Positions 48,201 through 59,861 of a stretch of DNA of 64,000 nt are shown here, one piece after another. The position numbers and the translations under genes are program-made. Source of the DNA: Misgurnus anguillicaudatus (Eukaryota; Chordata; Actinopteri; Cypriniformes; Cobitidae); assembly GCF_027580225.2 (NCBI RefSeq), contig NC_073354.2:24387001-24451000 (forward strand), read 5' to 3'. The notes beneath the pieces are model-generated. The model saw nothing but the letters and a program-made list of their open reading frames with translations. It searched no databases and was not told the origin of the DNA. Position 1 is the first letter of the stretch. The number at the start of each line of letters is the position of its first letter.

Positions 48201-51200
48201 AAGATCCCCAGTTTAAGATTAATGTTAAATAATTGTGTTGTTTTTCACTTGTATTGAAATTGTTATTTTTTTATTAAAACCTTTAAAAACCGTTTTCTTT
48301 TAGTCATGGAAGTAAAAAAGCAGACTTGTAATTGCTTTAAATGTATGGCTATCCAATATCATCAAAAAATAATTTACAAGTATGTAAGATAAGGTTTGTA
48401 CTCTAAAAATACTTTATTTGTAACAAGCAGGAGATAAAGAATTTACAAACGGCTCTCCGCACGTTTCAGCACTTTGGACAGCGTTTTTTTAGCAAAGAGT
48501 TTGTTTTAAGCATTACTTAAAAATGTTTCTCATCTCACCATATCCACAGGTACAGAGTCATCTTATACAATAAATCCGTGAGGTAGCATTAAAAAACACA
48601 TTTAAAAACAGATTCATTTGTTTAAAGCAAAGCATTTATTTACTTACCAGGCTGCAGGTGAAGAAGCTCTTTGCGCCTTCTAACGTCTCATAATTATTCC
48701 TCATTTATGTCCAAGAGACTCAATAATAATCTTTTACATTTAATCCTTTAATTTTTCATATTTAAAAGCATTTTTGTGCTGCTGGGCATTCATGTACTTT
48801 GTGATAAGCAAACCCGCGTTGTCCTCCCGTTTATAGGCGCATATTATGCGCTCTTTAAATAACATAAAACATATTGCGCCATTGACTTTAGACTTTAGAC
48901 CAGGTTTTTGTTGGTCAATGGAGTAGTCTATTTTAGTTGCCTCAAAATAGCAACGCGCCAACAATGCGCCTGAACACACCTCGTTTTCAGACCAGAACGC
49001 CCATGGGCGCAAATGCATTTGCTATTTAAAGAACGCGGCGCTAAACGTGAAAATTAGGGTGGAAACTAGCGAAAGACACTTGCGTCGCGCATTGCGCTGC
49101 ATTGCGCCTGGTGTAAGATAGAGCCCAATGTATGTAAGTAATCTGCAAATTTATTTTGAAATTTAACCCTTTTACATTTAATTGAACCATACAGACACAA
49201 AATAATTAACGTCACGTCATTGACCCACATACAAACCCCTCCATTTGGTTGCTTAATTGTATTATAATTCCATAAGAAATGTATTGATGTACTGTCTGTA
49301 GTTCAAGTATATGGTATTTTGTAACGTGTAGTCAACACTAGCTGCGGATACATAGTGAAGATACACACACAGCCAGACACACAATCATCATCTTAGAGGT
49401 CAGGACCCTGTAATCTCTATGTGCTTCCCCTCCAATTGGCAATTACATCCATCACCAGAAGAAAAGAAAATAGTAGTTACATTTCCTATTTTAAAGGTTA
49501 ATAGGTGTAAAAGTCTCGGGGGACGTTATTGAAAACCTGACTGATCTCACCGTAGAGACATTATCGTCTAATTTATCTCCGCACTTCAATGGAGATATCA
49601 AAACCTTTTTCCCCACACTGGGTTTTTACCGGGAAAGATCTTATTTAAAAGAATGAATGAAATTCGAAATGAAGTTGCATCATTTAAAGTATAATGTGAA
49701 TGATACAGAGAAGGATGGTTGTTGCAATATATTGGAGACTTTAAATGTATTTCCATATTTCCATTTATCTTAATGTACCTGTCTGGTTCTTCACGACCAG
49801 GCTGTTATATATTAAACATGAGAAGCTGTGAAGGTATGGCTGAACTCGTCTTGCGTCTGAAGCTTAATCCCTGTGCTGTAGGGAGCAGTTACCGAACAAG
49901 AGGCTTTTGTCTGGTGACAGGTTTCCTAAATTGAAATCTTTGTGTAGTGGAAAAGTCACGCTATCCATTGGCCACGCATCTATATTTTATAAGAAGCCAT
50001 TAAAGGGGAATTCCACCTTATTTCAAAACCATGCTCAATGTATCTGGCCTTGTCCTCATGCAAACAAAATTTTACTAGTTTGCAAATTTAAATTAAAATC
50101 ACTTTAATTCAAATTTATATACACAGCACTTTTTACAATGTTGCACCAGCTTTATATTTATTAAATAAACAGAATAAACATTGTAATCTAACAATATGAC
50201 TTCACAATGTATAGATATAACCCCCCCCACCAGGGTGTATAATTTGTGTAGGATATGTGTTGTGAAGGTCACAGAGGGAATTGTTTCAGCTGCTGGTGGG
50301 GGTCATGACCTTGGCGACCCGGGGTCATTATTGGGGCTCTGCTGTGTGTGCACACTGGCTTGTGTGAGCGCACATTTATTTAATTTTACATTGCCCACAC
50401 TGGGTGTGTTGAATGTTTGCCGCCCGCAAACCTACACGTATGACATCTTGCTATAAATGATCTATTTTAAAGCTATGTGTGTCATATCAACTATTTGTGG
50501 AAGCAGTCCTCCCCCACTCCTTCATTGTAGACTTGATCTAGTTACACACAGAGACACACTCGCAGAACGCTATTGTTTTGTTCATGGACAGCGTGGTGAG
50601 TGTGTGTGTGACTTCTGGTCATGGCGTTTTGTGTGTGACAGACGATGAAGGAAATCCCCCAGCATGGCGATCTGTCAGATTAAAGCATCCGCATGCCGCA
50701 GACGAGCGAGTCGAGTCAGTGGGGACAGATTGAATGGGGGAGTGGGAGGGGGATCGGTGGATTCTTACACACACTGTTCCCTATGGCTCACTCATTTACA
50801 CTGATGCATTCCTGAGGCGTTTTTATGTGTGCTGACCTTTTTCATTATTTGTAATTCATTTTGGATAAATAGAAAATAATCGGAAAAAGAAATGTTTTTT
50901 GAATCTCTATGATATACACTCTTAATAAAAAGGTGTTTGAAGATGCCCTAACAACCATTTTTTTGCTGTGTGGTTTCTTTGACATCTTAAAAGTTTCTTT
51001 GTGGTGGAAAATTCTTTGTTATTTTATAAGAGCGTACTTTTAAAAAATAAGCTTATAAGAAAGGTTACATTTGTGTTTATCCATTTGGCATTTGTTTACA
51101 AAGAACCCTTTTTGGTCTTACGAAGTACTTCGGGGAACAGAAAGATTCTGCAGATGTTTTTCCTTGATGAAGCATTATTTTTTGATGGCTGCATGTGTAT

Positions 51201-54200
51201 AATATATATATTATAGTAGTCATTTTCTGTATATGGTTTGATTTTTATGGTAAGTTGAGTTTCCTTTTAATTGGAATTTCAAGTGAAATCAGGTTTCATT
51301 TTCCTGAGTTATAACATTTAGCCTGATCTCATGTAAATTTGCCACAGCATGAGTGCACTAGAAATTGAAAACGCAGAGACAAAAGATTTTATGTGCCATT
51401 GCTGGTTTCTGGCAAGATCGTGTTGATTTCATTGCAGGTACACAAGTGTTTAAAATGCACAGCACATCGCAATATTGATGCTTGAAGAATCTGAATTTGT
51501 CAATAGAGATTTTCTTTCTTTTCTTCTTTTTCGTTGCTCTTTCTTCAGCCAAGTCTTTCGTCTCTCGAGCCCCATGAAATGTATTTGAATCTATTTGAGT
51601 ATTTCTTTGAAATATGAAAAGCAGGTCTCCCTTCACGACCTCCAAATAGAATCTATAAATGTCAGCTCAAATGTGTGAAGAATCCTTCACAAATACTTAA
51701 GTGACGGAGTTGAAAGTGAAACTACACTGTCAGAAAAAAGTACACAACTGGACCTTTTCTGTAACTGGAGTGGTACCCCATAAATATTTCTTGTTTTGTA
51801 TCTTTATGGGAATATAACACATTGATAGGTTGTACCTTTTTGTTTACAATATTATATCTTAAGGACCTATTATGTACTTTGAATGACTCTATTGTGTACC
51901 AGTTAAATGTTAAGGGTACAAAACATTTAACTGTACCTTTAAAGGTACACAACAGGTACAGTAATGTACCCAAAAATAAGGATTTTTTTGAAAATGATAA
52001 GGTGAGTGTGTCTGCTGCATTCTGTTGTAGTAACACAGGTGTAAAGCATATTCGATTAATGTTATTTCTCTGAATAAGTTATATATAATAAAGTTATATT
52101 CCATGGCTTTTATAAGCATCGAAATTGGGGGTTGTTTTATATTGTTAAATCAAATGTTAGATTTAAAATGTTATCTTACCTGTATCAAAATACATGCCAT
52201 TAACACCGATAAACCGGAAGTCATTCATTCCCTATGGAGAGTCACAAAGGGGCTGCGTGAGGTGCTGACCATCTGTGGATCCGTAATTTTTTTATCCGTT
52301 TTGATAGTTGGATCCGTAAATTTTTTTTACTTTTGCGACCACATGCGATACGCTGAACGGAAGTGATGTATTTCAGTGAAATCCAATCAAGACACTGTGC
52401 GAGGTAAAAATTATTAATCCTTTTTTGTTTAACTTTATCTGTAACATTTAAAATCCTTTAAAAAAACTATTGATTAGTGATAAGTGATACATTATTAATT
52501 TGATATGTATACATTATTATTTTAATCTTGTCTCCATATGTTCTCTACAAAAAATATTGCTAATCTTTGTCATATGCTGTTTATTGTTTCATTCATTTGC
52601 ATTAATTAATTCCCAAGTTGCGATAAAACTGAAACTTTATTATGACTGCCACTAGGGGGCGAACTCTGACAATCGTGTCCGAATGTCGTGTACAGTGAAA
52701 AGGCGGCTTTCAGCTGCATTCAGACTAGCAGCGACTAGCAGTAGCAGAGCGAAGCAGACTCATTGATTTCAACGGAAGCTTGGCGACTTCCGCTAACATG
52801 AGCGACGGTGACCGAATGGGGGTGTCCAGTCGCGCGACAAAGTTGAGAAAAGTTTATCTTTATGCAAATAATGAGCGACTACCCATAAGAGCAAAGTAGT
52901 GGAGTTCATGTCATCCATTTCTCGTCAGTTACTGGAGTGGTCATTTTTTATGACAACCAGATTTAGAAACGTCTCCTAACGACCCTTATTGAAAGTGACG
53001 GGTGACACACAGCGAGAAAGTCGCTGCTAGTCTGAATGCAGCTTTACTGTAATGAAGACGAATGTGTAAATCACTGTTTAAAAAGTAAAATGAACAACTT
53101 TAAATAAATATGTACATGCTTAGAACAACTGCGTTGTAATAATGCACAGAGAGAGCAGTAAAGTACTGTTTTATCATTAAAATCTGACAACGTTCTATTA
53201 ACGTAATTGAATTTTTGGGCATACTAATATGGCGACGCAGTGGCTTCACAATTGTTATTTCATGTGCAATCCAGTGATTTATATAGATCAGTGGTACCAC
53301 CCTAATTTTGTACTTTATTTCTGATAAGCCATTTTGGTTGTGGAAGATGCATGTGGACTGTGTCCCATTGTATGTATGTGTTGAACAATTAAATGTAGAC
53401 ATTGTCTCTATATTAGATTAATGTTAATGTACACACAGCTTCATACTATTGTTTTGTCTTTGGACAGCATGGTGATTGTGTATGACAGACGACATTGCTC
53501 TTTCTTCAGCCAAGTCTTTCATTGCTTGTCTCTCGAGTCCCATCAAATATCTAAATCTATTTAACCATTTCTTGATTTATTGCCAGATTTGAATGTGAAA
53601 CCCCAAGCAATTATTGAGAGTCAATGTTGAAGATGTGCACTGTGTCTCAATGTGCAGTATGTTTATGTTGTACTATTAAATATATATTTCTATTTATCAT
53701 ACTTTAATGTTGATGTACGTCACAGTAAACCATGAGACAACGGGTGGAAAACGCTTCTGATTTGCATATTTTAAAGTGAAGATTTGAACTGGATAATTAA
53801 ACCTAATTTGCTTTAATGATAGAGTTTGCTTTAATGACAGCATGCACTTGAGCTGGGATGGACTCCAAAAGTGACGATTCATGTAATCACAGCATGATTT
53901 GAGAGCTTTCCAAAAAGCATCTTGCGTGCTTCAATGGAAGCAAGGAAATCTGACCCGTTTTATTTCAGTTAGCACGGCTGGCTTATATTTGAATACTGAT
54001 CTTGAAATTATGCAGAATTTGACTTCATTTTGCATTTAAAAAACATAAATTATGCAGATATTTAAGATTTTATGTAAATACATTTATTTTATAAATCGAT
54101 GTACTTTGCATATCAGGCCTGAGTATATATACACATGTTTTATATTATCCCTGCTCATATTATCCATTTTAAAGGAACAGTATGTAGGATTGTGGTCAAA

Positions 54201-55612
54201 ACTGGTACTGCAATCACAAAACTTGTGGCTAAAACTGGTACTGCAATCTCACAACTGGTGGCCAATACACAACATGACAACATAAACATCATTTGAGGGC
54301 TGCAACTCCACTTTTTATATGACAACATCCTGGCCGGACCACTGTTGTGAGTGATATAAGTATTTGAAATGAAAATGATTTCTTAATGTCTAGTGACAAA
54401 TCAGGGCCATTTTATGATTAATTGATATAAATTTCTTACATACTGTTCCTTTAAATGCATAATTCTGTTTCTGTCTTTCTCTCACCCCAGTCTGTATCTA
54501 CGTGAATAAACAAGTGAACACAGGCCCTAACCTGGACAGGCAAAAGATTCTGCAGTTACCGGATCACCTGGGTCCCGCCAGACCGTCCGTGGTATTGCAG
54601 CAGGCCGTGCAGGGTTGCATTGACAGCGCATTTCAGCAGAAAGCCGTCTTCACCCTGCTCACTGAAGGCTACGGGGGAGAAAAGATCTCAGGTTCATGTG
54701 CATACAGACACAAATGTGTTACAGTATATCCACATACAAAGTGGAGTCAGTATAAGTTTATGGAGCTAAGCATTACTTAACCACACTGTGTAAATAAATC
54801 GTAAAGCTACTGTTTAATTATGCATTTTATTGTTATTGCCTCAGCAATTAATTACAGTAACATGCATGACTTTTGTAATGAATTACAGTAACTAGTGATA
54901 GGCCAACACATACCGCTAGTCTGTCAATACAGACATTAATATTGAGTAAATATACAATTTAATTTCCACAATTTAAAGTTCTTATCATTAATTTGTTATA
55001 GTTAAGCAAACCAGGTAGTTCATTAAAGGACATGATATTGTACCACTGCACTGATATCAGCCATTTAAATTATAAACCCCTTGACATGTACCATCCTATT
55101 TTCCATCACAAAAAAGATATACAACACAGCTGATACAACATACAGTAACATAAAAATGATCAACAGCAACAAAAAATGTATAACATGCACTGTAAAATAA
55201 AGTGTATTGTAGGTGTAAACAAAACCTCCCATTTGTTTATCCTAACCTCAAATATACTTCTTCATTAGCCACTTTTGATGGTAAGCAGCATCTGCTGAGC
55301 TTGCCGGTGGTCAACAGTGTCGGCTACGTTCTGCGCTTTCTCAAGAAGTTGTGTCGAAGTCTGCTGTGTGAGAACCTCTTCAGTGACCAGCCTATCGGCC
55401 CTTCATCATCCCCCTCCTCTTCCTCCTCATTCCACAATGAGAAGCATTCAGACGGACAGCCCAAGTCAAGTACGTACTTAAAAAGCTCTTACATGACCTC
55501 TTTTCTTCTGCCTTTTCTTTCCTTTAAAAAATAGACCTCTTTATCTTTCTACATAGTCTTACTGTTGCTTAGCTATGTTTGTGGATTCGATTCCTAGATT
55601 CTGGGAACACAC

Positions 55613-55653
<41 letters not shown>

Positions 55654-58600
55654 TATATATATTGCAAGAGTCACCATATAATTTATATATTGTATTCTTC
55701 TTATTTTAGTCCTTTTTTGTTGTTTGGATGTTTCGAAAATTGGTCGCAGGATTTTTGAGCATTCTTTCCCTATTACAGTACAATTTCCCGTTCGGAAAAT
55801 GCAGAGGAGGGCTTTAGTGCAAACTGAGCTGTTTAAGTGCCAGTTAAAGGTTGAGTGCTTTTGTGAGTGGCCTGAGGTTTGAGTATTTAGGTTGTGCTCC
55901 CTCTCTCTCCCCTCTGAATGTGGTTTGGGTGCTCGAGAGATTAGAGAATTAACATCAGTACGACACAATATTGTGCCGCTCGGCTACACAGGCAAACCTT
56001 CAGCCGTGATTTAATCCCATGTCAATGGTTAACGTGGTTAAGGCAGGACAACCCAATTTGGAGGGTGCACACATACCTCACGGACACTCTGTTTAATATA
56101 TGCATGTAATGTGGTTAAGAGCATGCAGGCCAATCAGCACTCAAGAAACAAATGAGTAACCTGAGCCAAATAGGGCCTTTAAATGCATTATTACCCCTAA
56201 ATTGCTGTTCTTTTTGTGCACCAGGCTCGATGATGGATGATTACCACGGCGAAACAATGGACCCCAAGCGTTATTCTGTTGACCCCAGTGACTCCGCCTT
56301 TGGTGCGATGTCCTCACCATACACGACCAACAAACCTTCATACGGTTTTCGTGCTGGCCCCACCTACTCTGGAGGCGTGTGCAGGCAGGCGGCCAGCCCC
56401 AGCACATTTCAGGAAGGAAACAGAAGTGGTAAGAGAGAAAACTGCCCAGATGTGACCATACCTGTAAAAATTCATGGTAATGTCATCTAATCAAATTATG
56501 ACATTAGGAGCATCAAAGTTTGATTTCATTCATTGATTTCATTTTAATTTCAATCTTTGACATGACCTTACTTTTTACATTATGTATGATGATTTTATGT
56601 AGTAAACAGTAAATCACAAAGTGAGGCATTTTCTGGATTAATCAAAACGATAATCCTTTCTCTCAATTATTTCCCTCTACTCAGCCTATAGTCCATCCTC
56701 AGAGGGAGGGGAGGCGAAGCCCCCGCCCAGTAAAGATCCCTCCAGGTGGAGCGTGGATGAAGTGGTGTGGTTTATTAAAGACGCAGACCCTCAAGCATTG
56801 GGCCCACATGTGGATCTCTTCAGAAAACATGTGAGTGGCACATTCATTTATAAATGCAGACAAACACTGGGTGCATCCCATTTCAGGATCTGGATCCTTT
56901 TTAGGCCGAGGACTTTGAAGGCAAGGCTCGATATTTGAAGGCGTCAGCCTCTAAAGGCCACGAAGCAAACTGAAATGAGACGGTCTAGCCTACGGTGGGA
57001 GTTGCGTCACTTGCTGTTTCGGCCACTACGCTTGTCAGCGGAACACAACAGCTGAGACCTATCAGACTTTTAAAATAAATATAGAGGCAGATCTTTTTAT
57101 TAATTTTATTTTAGAAAATATAACACATTGATGCAGATTAAGCTATCCAACAGTATGTAAAATTCACAAACCTTATACAAAAGCAAAATGCAAAACGCAC
57201 AATCTTGCAGCAATAAAATTTATTCACATCACTAAAACATAATTTATAATAGAAAAACAGTCAAGGACTTTTAATTTACAAAATATAGACTTTAATTTAA
57301 CTACAGTATTGAATGTTTATTTCAAAATACCCAGACGTCACGGGTGCGCATTGAATCTTGGTATAGCCAAGGCTGTGAAGGATACATCTATGGATCCTTG
57401 GTTTCAGGGGAAAAAGCCACATTTGGAGGCTTGTATGTGAACTGGGACAACCTTCGTCATGGCCGGTGATGTCATTTGCCTTCAAATACGGCCTTGGAAG
57501 GCTGCAGCCCCTGAACTGGGATGCACCCACTATGTGTTAAACAGAGATCCATGTACAGCTAATATGCACCCGCGTCAGGGGTCAAACCCTTCCTTCAAGT
57601 ACAGCAAGCCAAATTAATTTTTATTAACACTGGATGGCAAGTGAAGTCGTCAAACATGATTTTAAATAAAAAAACTTTTATTAGCCATAACCTGACTTAC
57701 TAGTTTGCAGTTTTCACACACTCTATTTAATATACCGCTGTTACGATAAAAGTTTATGCCTTTGTTCATTTAGCCTTGCTATCCAAACAGCAGCAATTAT
57801 GACCTTAAAGGTGCAGTGTGTAATTTTTAGAAGGATCTCTTGACAGAAATGCAAAATAATATACAAAACTATATCATTAGGGGTGTATAAAGACCTTTTT
57901 ATAATTAACTGTTATGTTTTTATTACCTTAGAATGAGACTTTTTATCTACATACACCGAGGGTCCCTTACGTGGAAGTCGCCATTTTGTGCAGCCATGTT
58001 TCTACAGAAGCCCTTAACGGACAAACTTTTTTTACTAAGTTGTCTCCGACGATGACATGTTTTTCCGGTGGCGGCTACTGTAGCTTCTCTATGCGTTTCA
58101 AAATTGAGGGGTGAGCAGTGGACTGAGCCGTTGGTTGCAATTCAAAACCTCACCACTAGATGGCGCTAAAATTTACACACTGCACCTTTAAATGAAATTT
58201 CATCATATTGCAATTTGATTCACAGTTGCATTTGTCAAAATAGACATAATATTTTTAGATGTTAGGGTCAAGCAATCTTGCAACACGTAAAAGTTTTGTC
58301 GCACCACAGAAAAATTTGTTAAAGAGCACCTATTTCATTGCTAGAGAACAACGTTATTTTGTGTATTTGGTATAACACAATGTGTTCGAGTGGTTTATGG
58401 TTAAAAACACATCATTTTCCACATACCATACATTTTTGTAGCTCCAAATTTCACTCTCTTCCTGAAACACACGGATTTGAAAAGCTCTGTGTCCCTGATT
58501 GGCCAGCTAATCTGTATGTTGTGATTGGCCTGAATACCTCTGACGTCAGCTGGAAATGTGACGCTCCTTACCATGTTTGAAAGATTTGGTCACAATGCAA

Positions 58601-59861
58601 TGCTAACAGGAGTTAACTTACAGGCTGTGAGTCCGAGCGGGAAGAATTATGATAATGTCGATCTTGTCTACATCACCAATACCAGGAAGTAAACTGTTGC
58701 CTACAATCAGTGTGCTTGTTGTAGTCCAAAAAAAGAGATTTACGTTGGAGACGATAACTCATGTCATTGTTTACTTTGGGGTGCCCTTTAATAACCGTCC
58801 AGCCAAATTTGAATGATTAAAAAATGGCAAGTAAATAAAATAAGTTATCAAATCTTAGAAAAACAGGCAGGATTCTCTGCTCTTAAACAGTGGGGGTCTG
58901 TCCGCTGTCAGCACTGAAACTACACCCACATGTGGGAAAGCTGCCATCTCTATTAACCTTCAAATATCGCTACAACCTGAATAGATTCTTGCAACTGTGT
59001 TAGGGGCGGGGTCATGCTCAGTGGCTCCAGTACATCATCGAGCTACCGTTGTAGCCCAGTCCAAATTATCCTAAACACAAATTGTTTAACGGGGTACAGT
59101 GGCGGCTCGTGACTGCTCATCCGAGGGGCGCAAATTCAAAATAAGTGTTCGGAGTGTCATGTGTGTTGCTCGTGTTTTCAAAATATGCGTCATGTGAACG
59201 ATGTCCATCATGTGTTTTGTCAAAATAAGCGCCCGCTGCACACATGGCAAAACCGTTTATGATAAAAGAGACGCTCACGTTCACAAAATACACGCAAGAC
59301 ACTCCCTTAACAGTAAACTCTGATTACGCATGAGATTATGCTAGTATCTGGCAAATGCGAGCGTCTCTTTTATCATAAACGGTTTTGTCACGTGTGCAGC
59401 AGGCACTTATTTTGACAACACACGTAATGCACATAGGTTCACTCGACACGCTGAACACATATTTTGAAATTACGAACACCACACATGACAGGCTACAATG
59501 TGACGAACGTTGCATCGAGCGCCCTCGAAAAAAGATGTCACTAACTCATTACTACATAGTTCACAGTGTTTTGAACCTGTTTCAGCAATACATTTATACT
59601 GTGTTTAGAAACAATTCTCTGAAATGACTTTACACAGACTTTAAATCTAGTAACACATCATGCATTCAATATTTTCACTGTAAAAGTCTGTCTTGTGTTA
59701 TTAGTAAGGAAACTGTTGTGTGATTCTTTCATCAGGAGATTGATGGAGATGCTCTTCTTCTCCTGAAGAGCGATATGATCATGAAGTACCTGGGACTTAA
59801 ACTGGGCCCTGCTCTTAAGCTCTGCTACCACATCGACAAGCTAAAACAGAACAAGTTCTGA
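43353..59861 (+). CDS. scml4: Polycomb-family Sex comb on midleg-like 4 (7 coding exons)
   Basis: Coding exons: 43353-43574 (acceptor 43347), 45070-45196, 54491-54691, 55269-55469, 56225-56428, 56685-56830 and 59736-59861, giving 408 residues (human about 414). All introns are GT-AG and in phase. Order of parts: two AT-hook-like basic motifs ([11 protein letters not shown] near 37-47 and [11 protein letters not shown] near 64-74), the linker [18 protein letters not shown] closely matching human, the SLED domain at about 115-235 ([38 protein letters not shown]), a serine-rich variable segment, and a C-terminal SAM domain at about 335-405 ([40 protein letters not shown]). SCML4 has no MBT repeats, and none is seen here. 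The protein is expected in the nucleus, in polycomb-type repression through SAM-mediated assembly. It lies downstream of sec63 in the same orientation, as in human. Confidence 0.96.
44192..44450. mobile_element. hAT-like MITE, CAGTGGTTTTCAAACTGGG family (copy 1)
   Basis: It begins CAGTGGTTTTCAAACTGGG, carries GGGGGGCCCCAG-type GC blocks, and ends decayed at AAAAAGTTTGGGAACCA. It matches 47117-47391 over its length. The last bases have diverged, so no target duplication can be read. Confidence 0.82.
44552..44992. mobile_element. MITE, TTAAAGGGGACATTTCAC family
   Basis: Ends are TTAAAGGGGACAT and ATGTCTCCTTTAA. The interior (GTTTAAGTGC-type, GACATCACAAGGGGAGCC, GAATGGTTTACC) matches an element I recognise as abundant in zebrafish. 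It ends 77 bp before scml4 exon 3. Confidence 0.88.
45199..45300. repeat. CA/CGCA microsatellite at a scml4 donor site
   Basis: Directly after the donor of the exon ending at 45196 (ACAG|GTAACACACAC) a mixed CA and GCAC repeat runs about 100 bp, starting from intron position +4. CA arrays bind hnRNP L, so an effect on splicing is possible. Confidence 0.95.
46069..46400. mobile_element. Possible MITE rich in AACCC/GGGTT words
   Basis: Words such as GGGTTATTCTAAACCCCGGG, AACCCTGGGTATTC and GGGTTAACCCTACAAAAGCA recur in both orientations. This is consistent with a decayed inverted-repeat element. Ends were not resolved. Confidence 0.45.
47117..47391. mobile_element. hAT-like MITE, CAGTGGTTTTCAAACTGGG family (copy 2), 8-bp duplication
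   Basis: It begins CAGTGGTTTTCAAAC and ends AAAGTTTGCCACTG. GCATAGTG is present on both sides (47109-47116, 47392-47399). It is 275 bp, non-coding, inserted in repeat R1 copy B. Confidence 0.94.
47914..49126. mobile_element. 1.2-kb TIR element, GGGCCCTATTTTAACGATCT family
   Basis: The left end GGGCCCTATTTTAACGATCT and the right end, reverse-complemented GGGCTCTATCTTACACCAGG, are partial inverted counterparts. AAT flanks both sides. Near both ends the sequence is rich in GCGC and CGCA (TTTGTGCGCCGAGCGCATGG; GTCGCGCATTGCGCTG). Copy A of R1 lacks it. I see no transposase. A 3-bp duplication would suit PIF/Harbinger-like elements, but this is uncertain. Confidence 0.8.
49233..51720 (+). other. 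scml4 intron 3 (coding numbering), no recognised gene
   Basis: Mostly unique-looking AT-rich sequence. GC-richer stretches occur at 50280-50420 and 50690-50760 (GACGAGCGAGTCGAGTCAGT). No exon of a known gene was seen. Confidence 0.5.
51725..51985. mobile_element. MITE-like element with inverted GTACC words
   Basis: It begins CACTGTCAGAAAAAAGTACA and contains GGTACCCC, TTGTACCTTTTTG, TGTACCTTTAAAGGTACA and CAGGTACAGTAATGTACC. This resembles 29655-29890. The right end is imprecise. Confidence 0.55.
52699..53046. mobile_element. MITE with CAGACTAGCAGCGAC inverted ends
   Basis: The left end GCTGCATTCAGACTAGCAGC and the right end GCTGCTAGTCTGAATGCAGC are perfect inverted counterparts extended by decayed flanks. 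About 348 bp, non-coding, in scml4 intron 3. Confidence 0.92.
53047..54168 (+). other. scml4 intron 3, distal part
   Basis: AT-rich, no gene seen. A short phrase at 53496-53545 (GCTCTTTCTTCAGCCAAGTC) repeats sequence at 51536-51570, suggesting an old local duplication. Confidence 0.5.
54169..54454. mobile_element. MITE, TTAAAGGAACAGTATGTA family
   Basis: Ends are TTAAAGGAACAGTATGTAG and TTACATACTGTTCCTTTAA. It is 286 bp and stops 36 bp before scml4 exon 54491-54691, so it forms part of the acceptor-side intron. An internal phrase, AAAACTGGTACTGCAATC, occurs twice. Confidence 0.9.
54692..56224 (+). other. scml4 introns 4 and 5 around the exon at 55269-55469
   Basis: AT-rich. A TA microsatellite lies at 55617-55662. 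No other element was recognised. Confidence 0.55.
56495..56640. repeat. Dispersed repeat R2, third copy
   Basis: It shares ACATTAGGAGCATCAAAG, CTTTGACATGACCTTACT and TTATGTAGTAAACAGTAAAT with the copies at 23990 and 33215. It lies in the scml4 intron before exon 56685. Confidence 0.7.
56869..57528. mobile_element. TIR element, GGGTGCATCCCATTTCAGG family
   Basis: It begins GGGTGCATCCCATTTCAGG and ends CCCTGAACTGGGATGCACCC, good inverted counterparts. ACT is found on both sides, a possible 3-bp duplication. About 660 bp. It contains matching GCCTTCAAA/TTTGAAGGC words and no transposase. Confidence 0.85.
57805..58191. mobile_element. MITE, AAAGGTGCAGTGTGTAA family, inverted full copy
   Basis: Opposite orientation to 33301-33680. 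It starts TTAAAGGTGCAGTGTGTAAT and ends ACACTGCACCTTTAA, with GTGTATAAAGACC and TAGATGGCGCTAAAAT inside. 387 bp. Confidence 0.92.
58319..58791 (+). mobile_element. MITE, CAATAGGTGCTCTTTAA family (copy 2)
   Basis: Reverse complement of 18974-19448. It begins TTAAAGAGCACCTATTTCA and ends GGTGCCCTTTAA. Interior landmarks: GATTGGCCAGCTAATCTG, CTGACGTCAGC, GCTAACAGGAGT. Confidence 0.88.
59096..59530. mobile_element. Decayed element with CAGTGGCGGCTCGTGAC start and inverted arms
   Basis: It starts CAGTGGCGGCTCGTGACTG. Two long internal arms pair: GCAAAACCGTTTATGATAAA (from about 59246) and TTTATCATAAACGGTTTTGT (from about 59370). The other terminus is not found, so it is probably truncated. Confidence 0.65.

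Larger units (their letters stand above)
47028..49232. repeat. Dispersed repeat R1, copy B, split by two insertions
   Basis: Same order and orientation as copy A at 14770-16535: GCATGCATCAGGTTTATTTC, GACTGAATGGACCTGAAAAT, TAATATTTGTCCTGACATAT, CACGTCATTGACCC. It carries insertions at 47117-47391 and 47914-49126, both absent from copy A. It lacks the hAT element found in copy A. Confidence 0.85.

Noticed and set aside
52103..52366. 87-codon open frame in scml4 intron 3
   Set aside because: No recognisable motif. It overlaps AT-rich intron sequence, and chance frames of this length are expected.
54491..54780. Reading the scml4 exon on through its donor to the stop at 54778
   Set aside because: The frame past 54691 loses SCML4 similarity, while splicing to 55269 restores [17 protein letters not shown] in phase.
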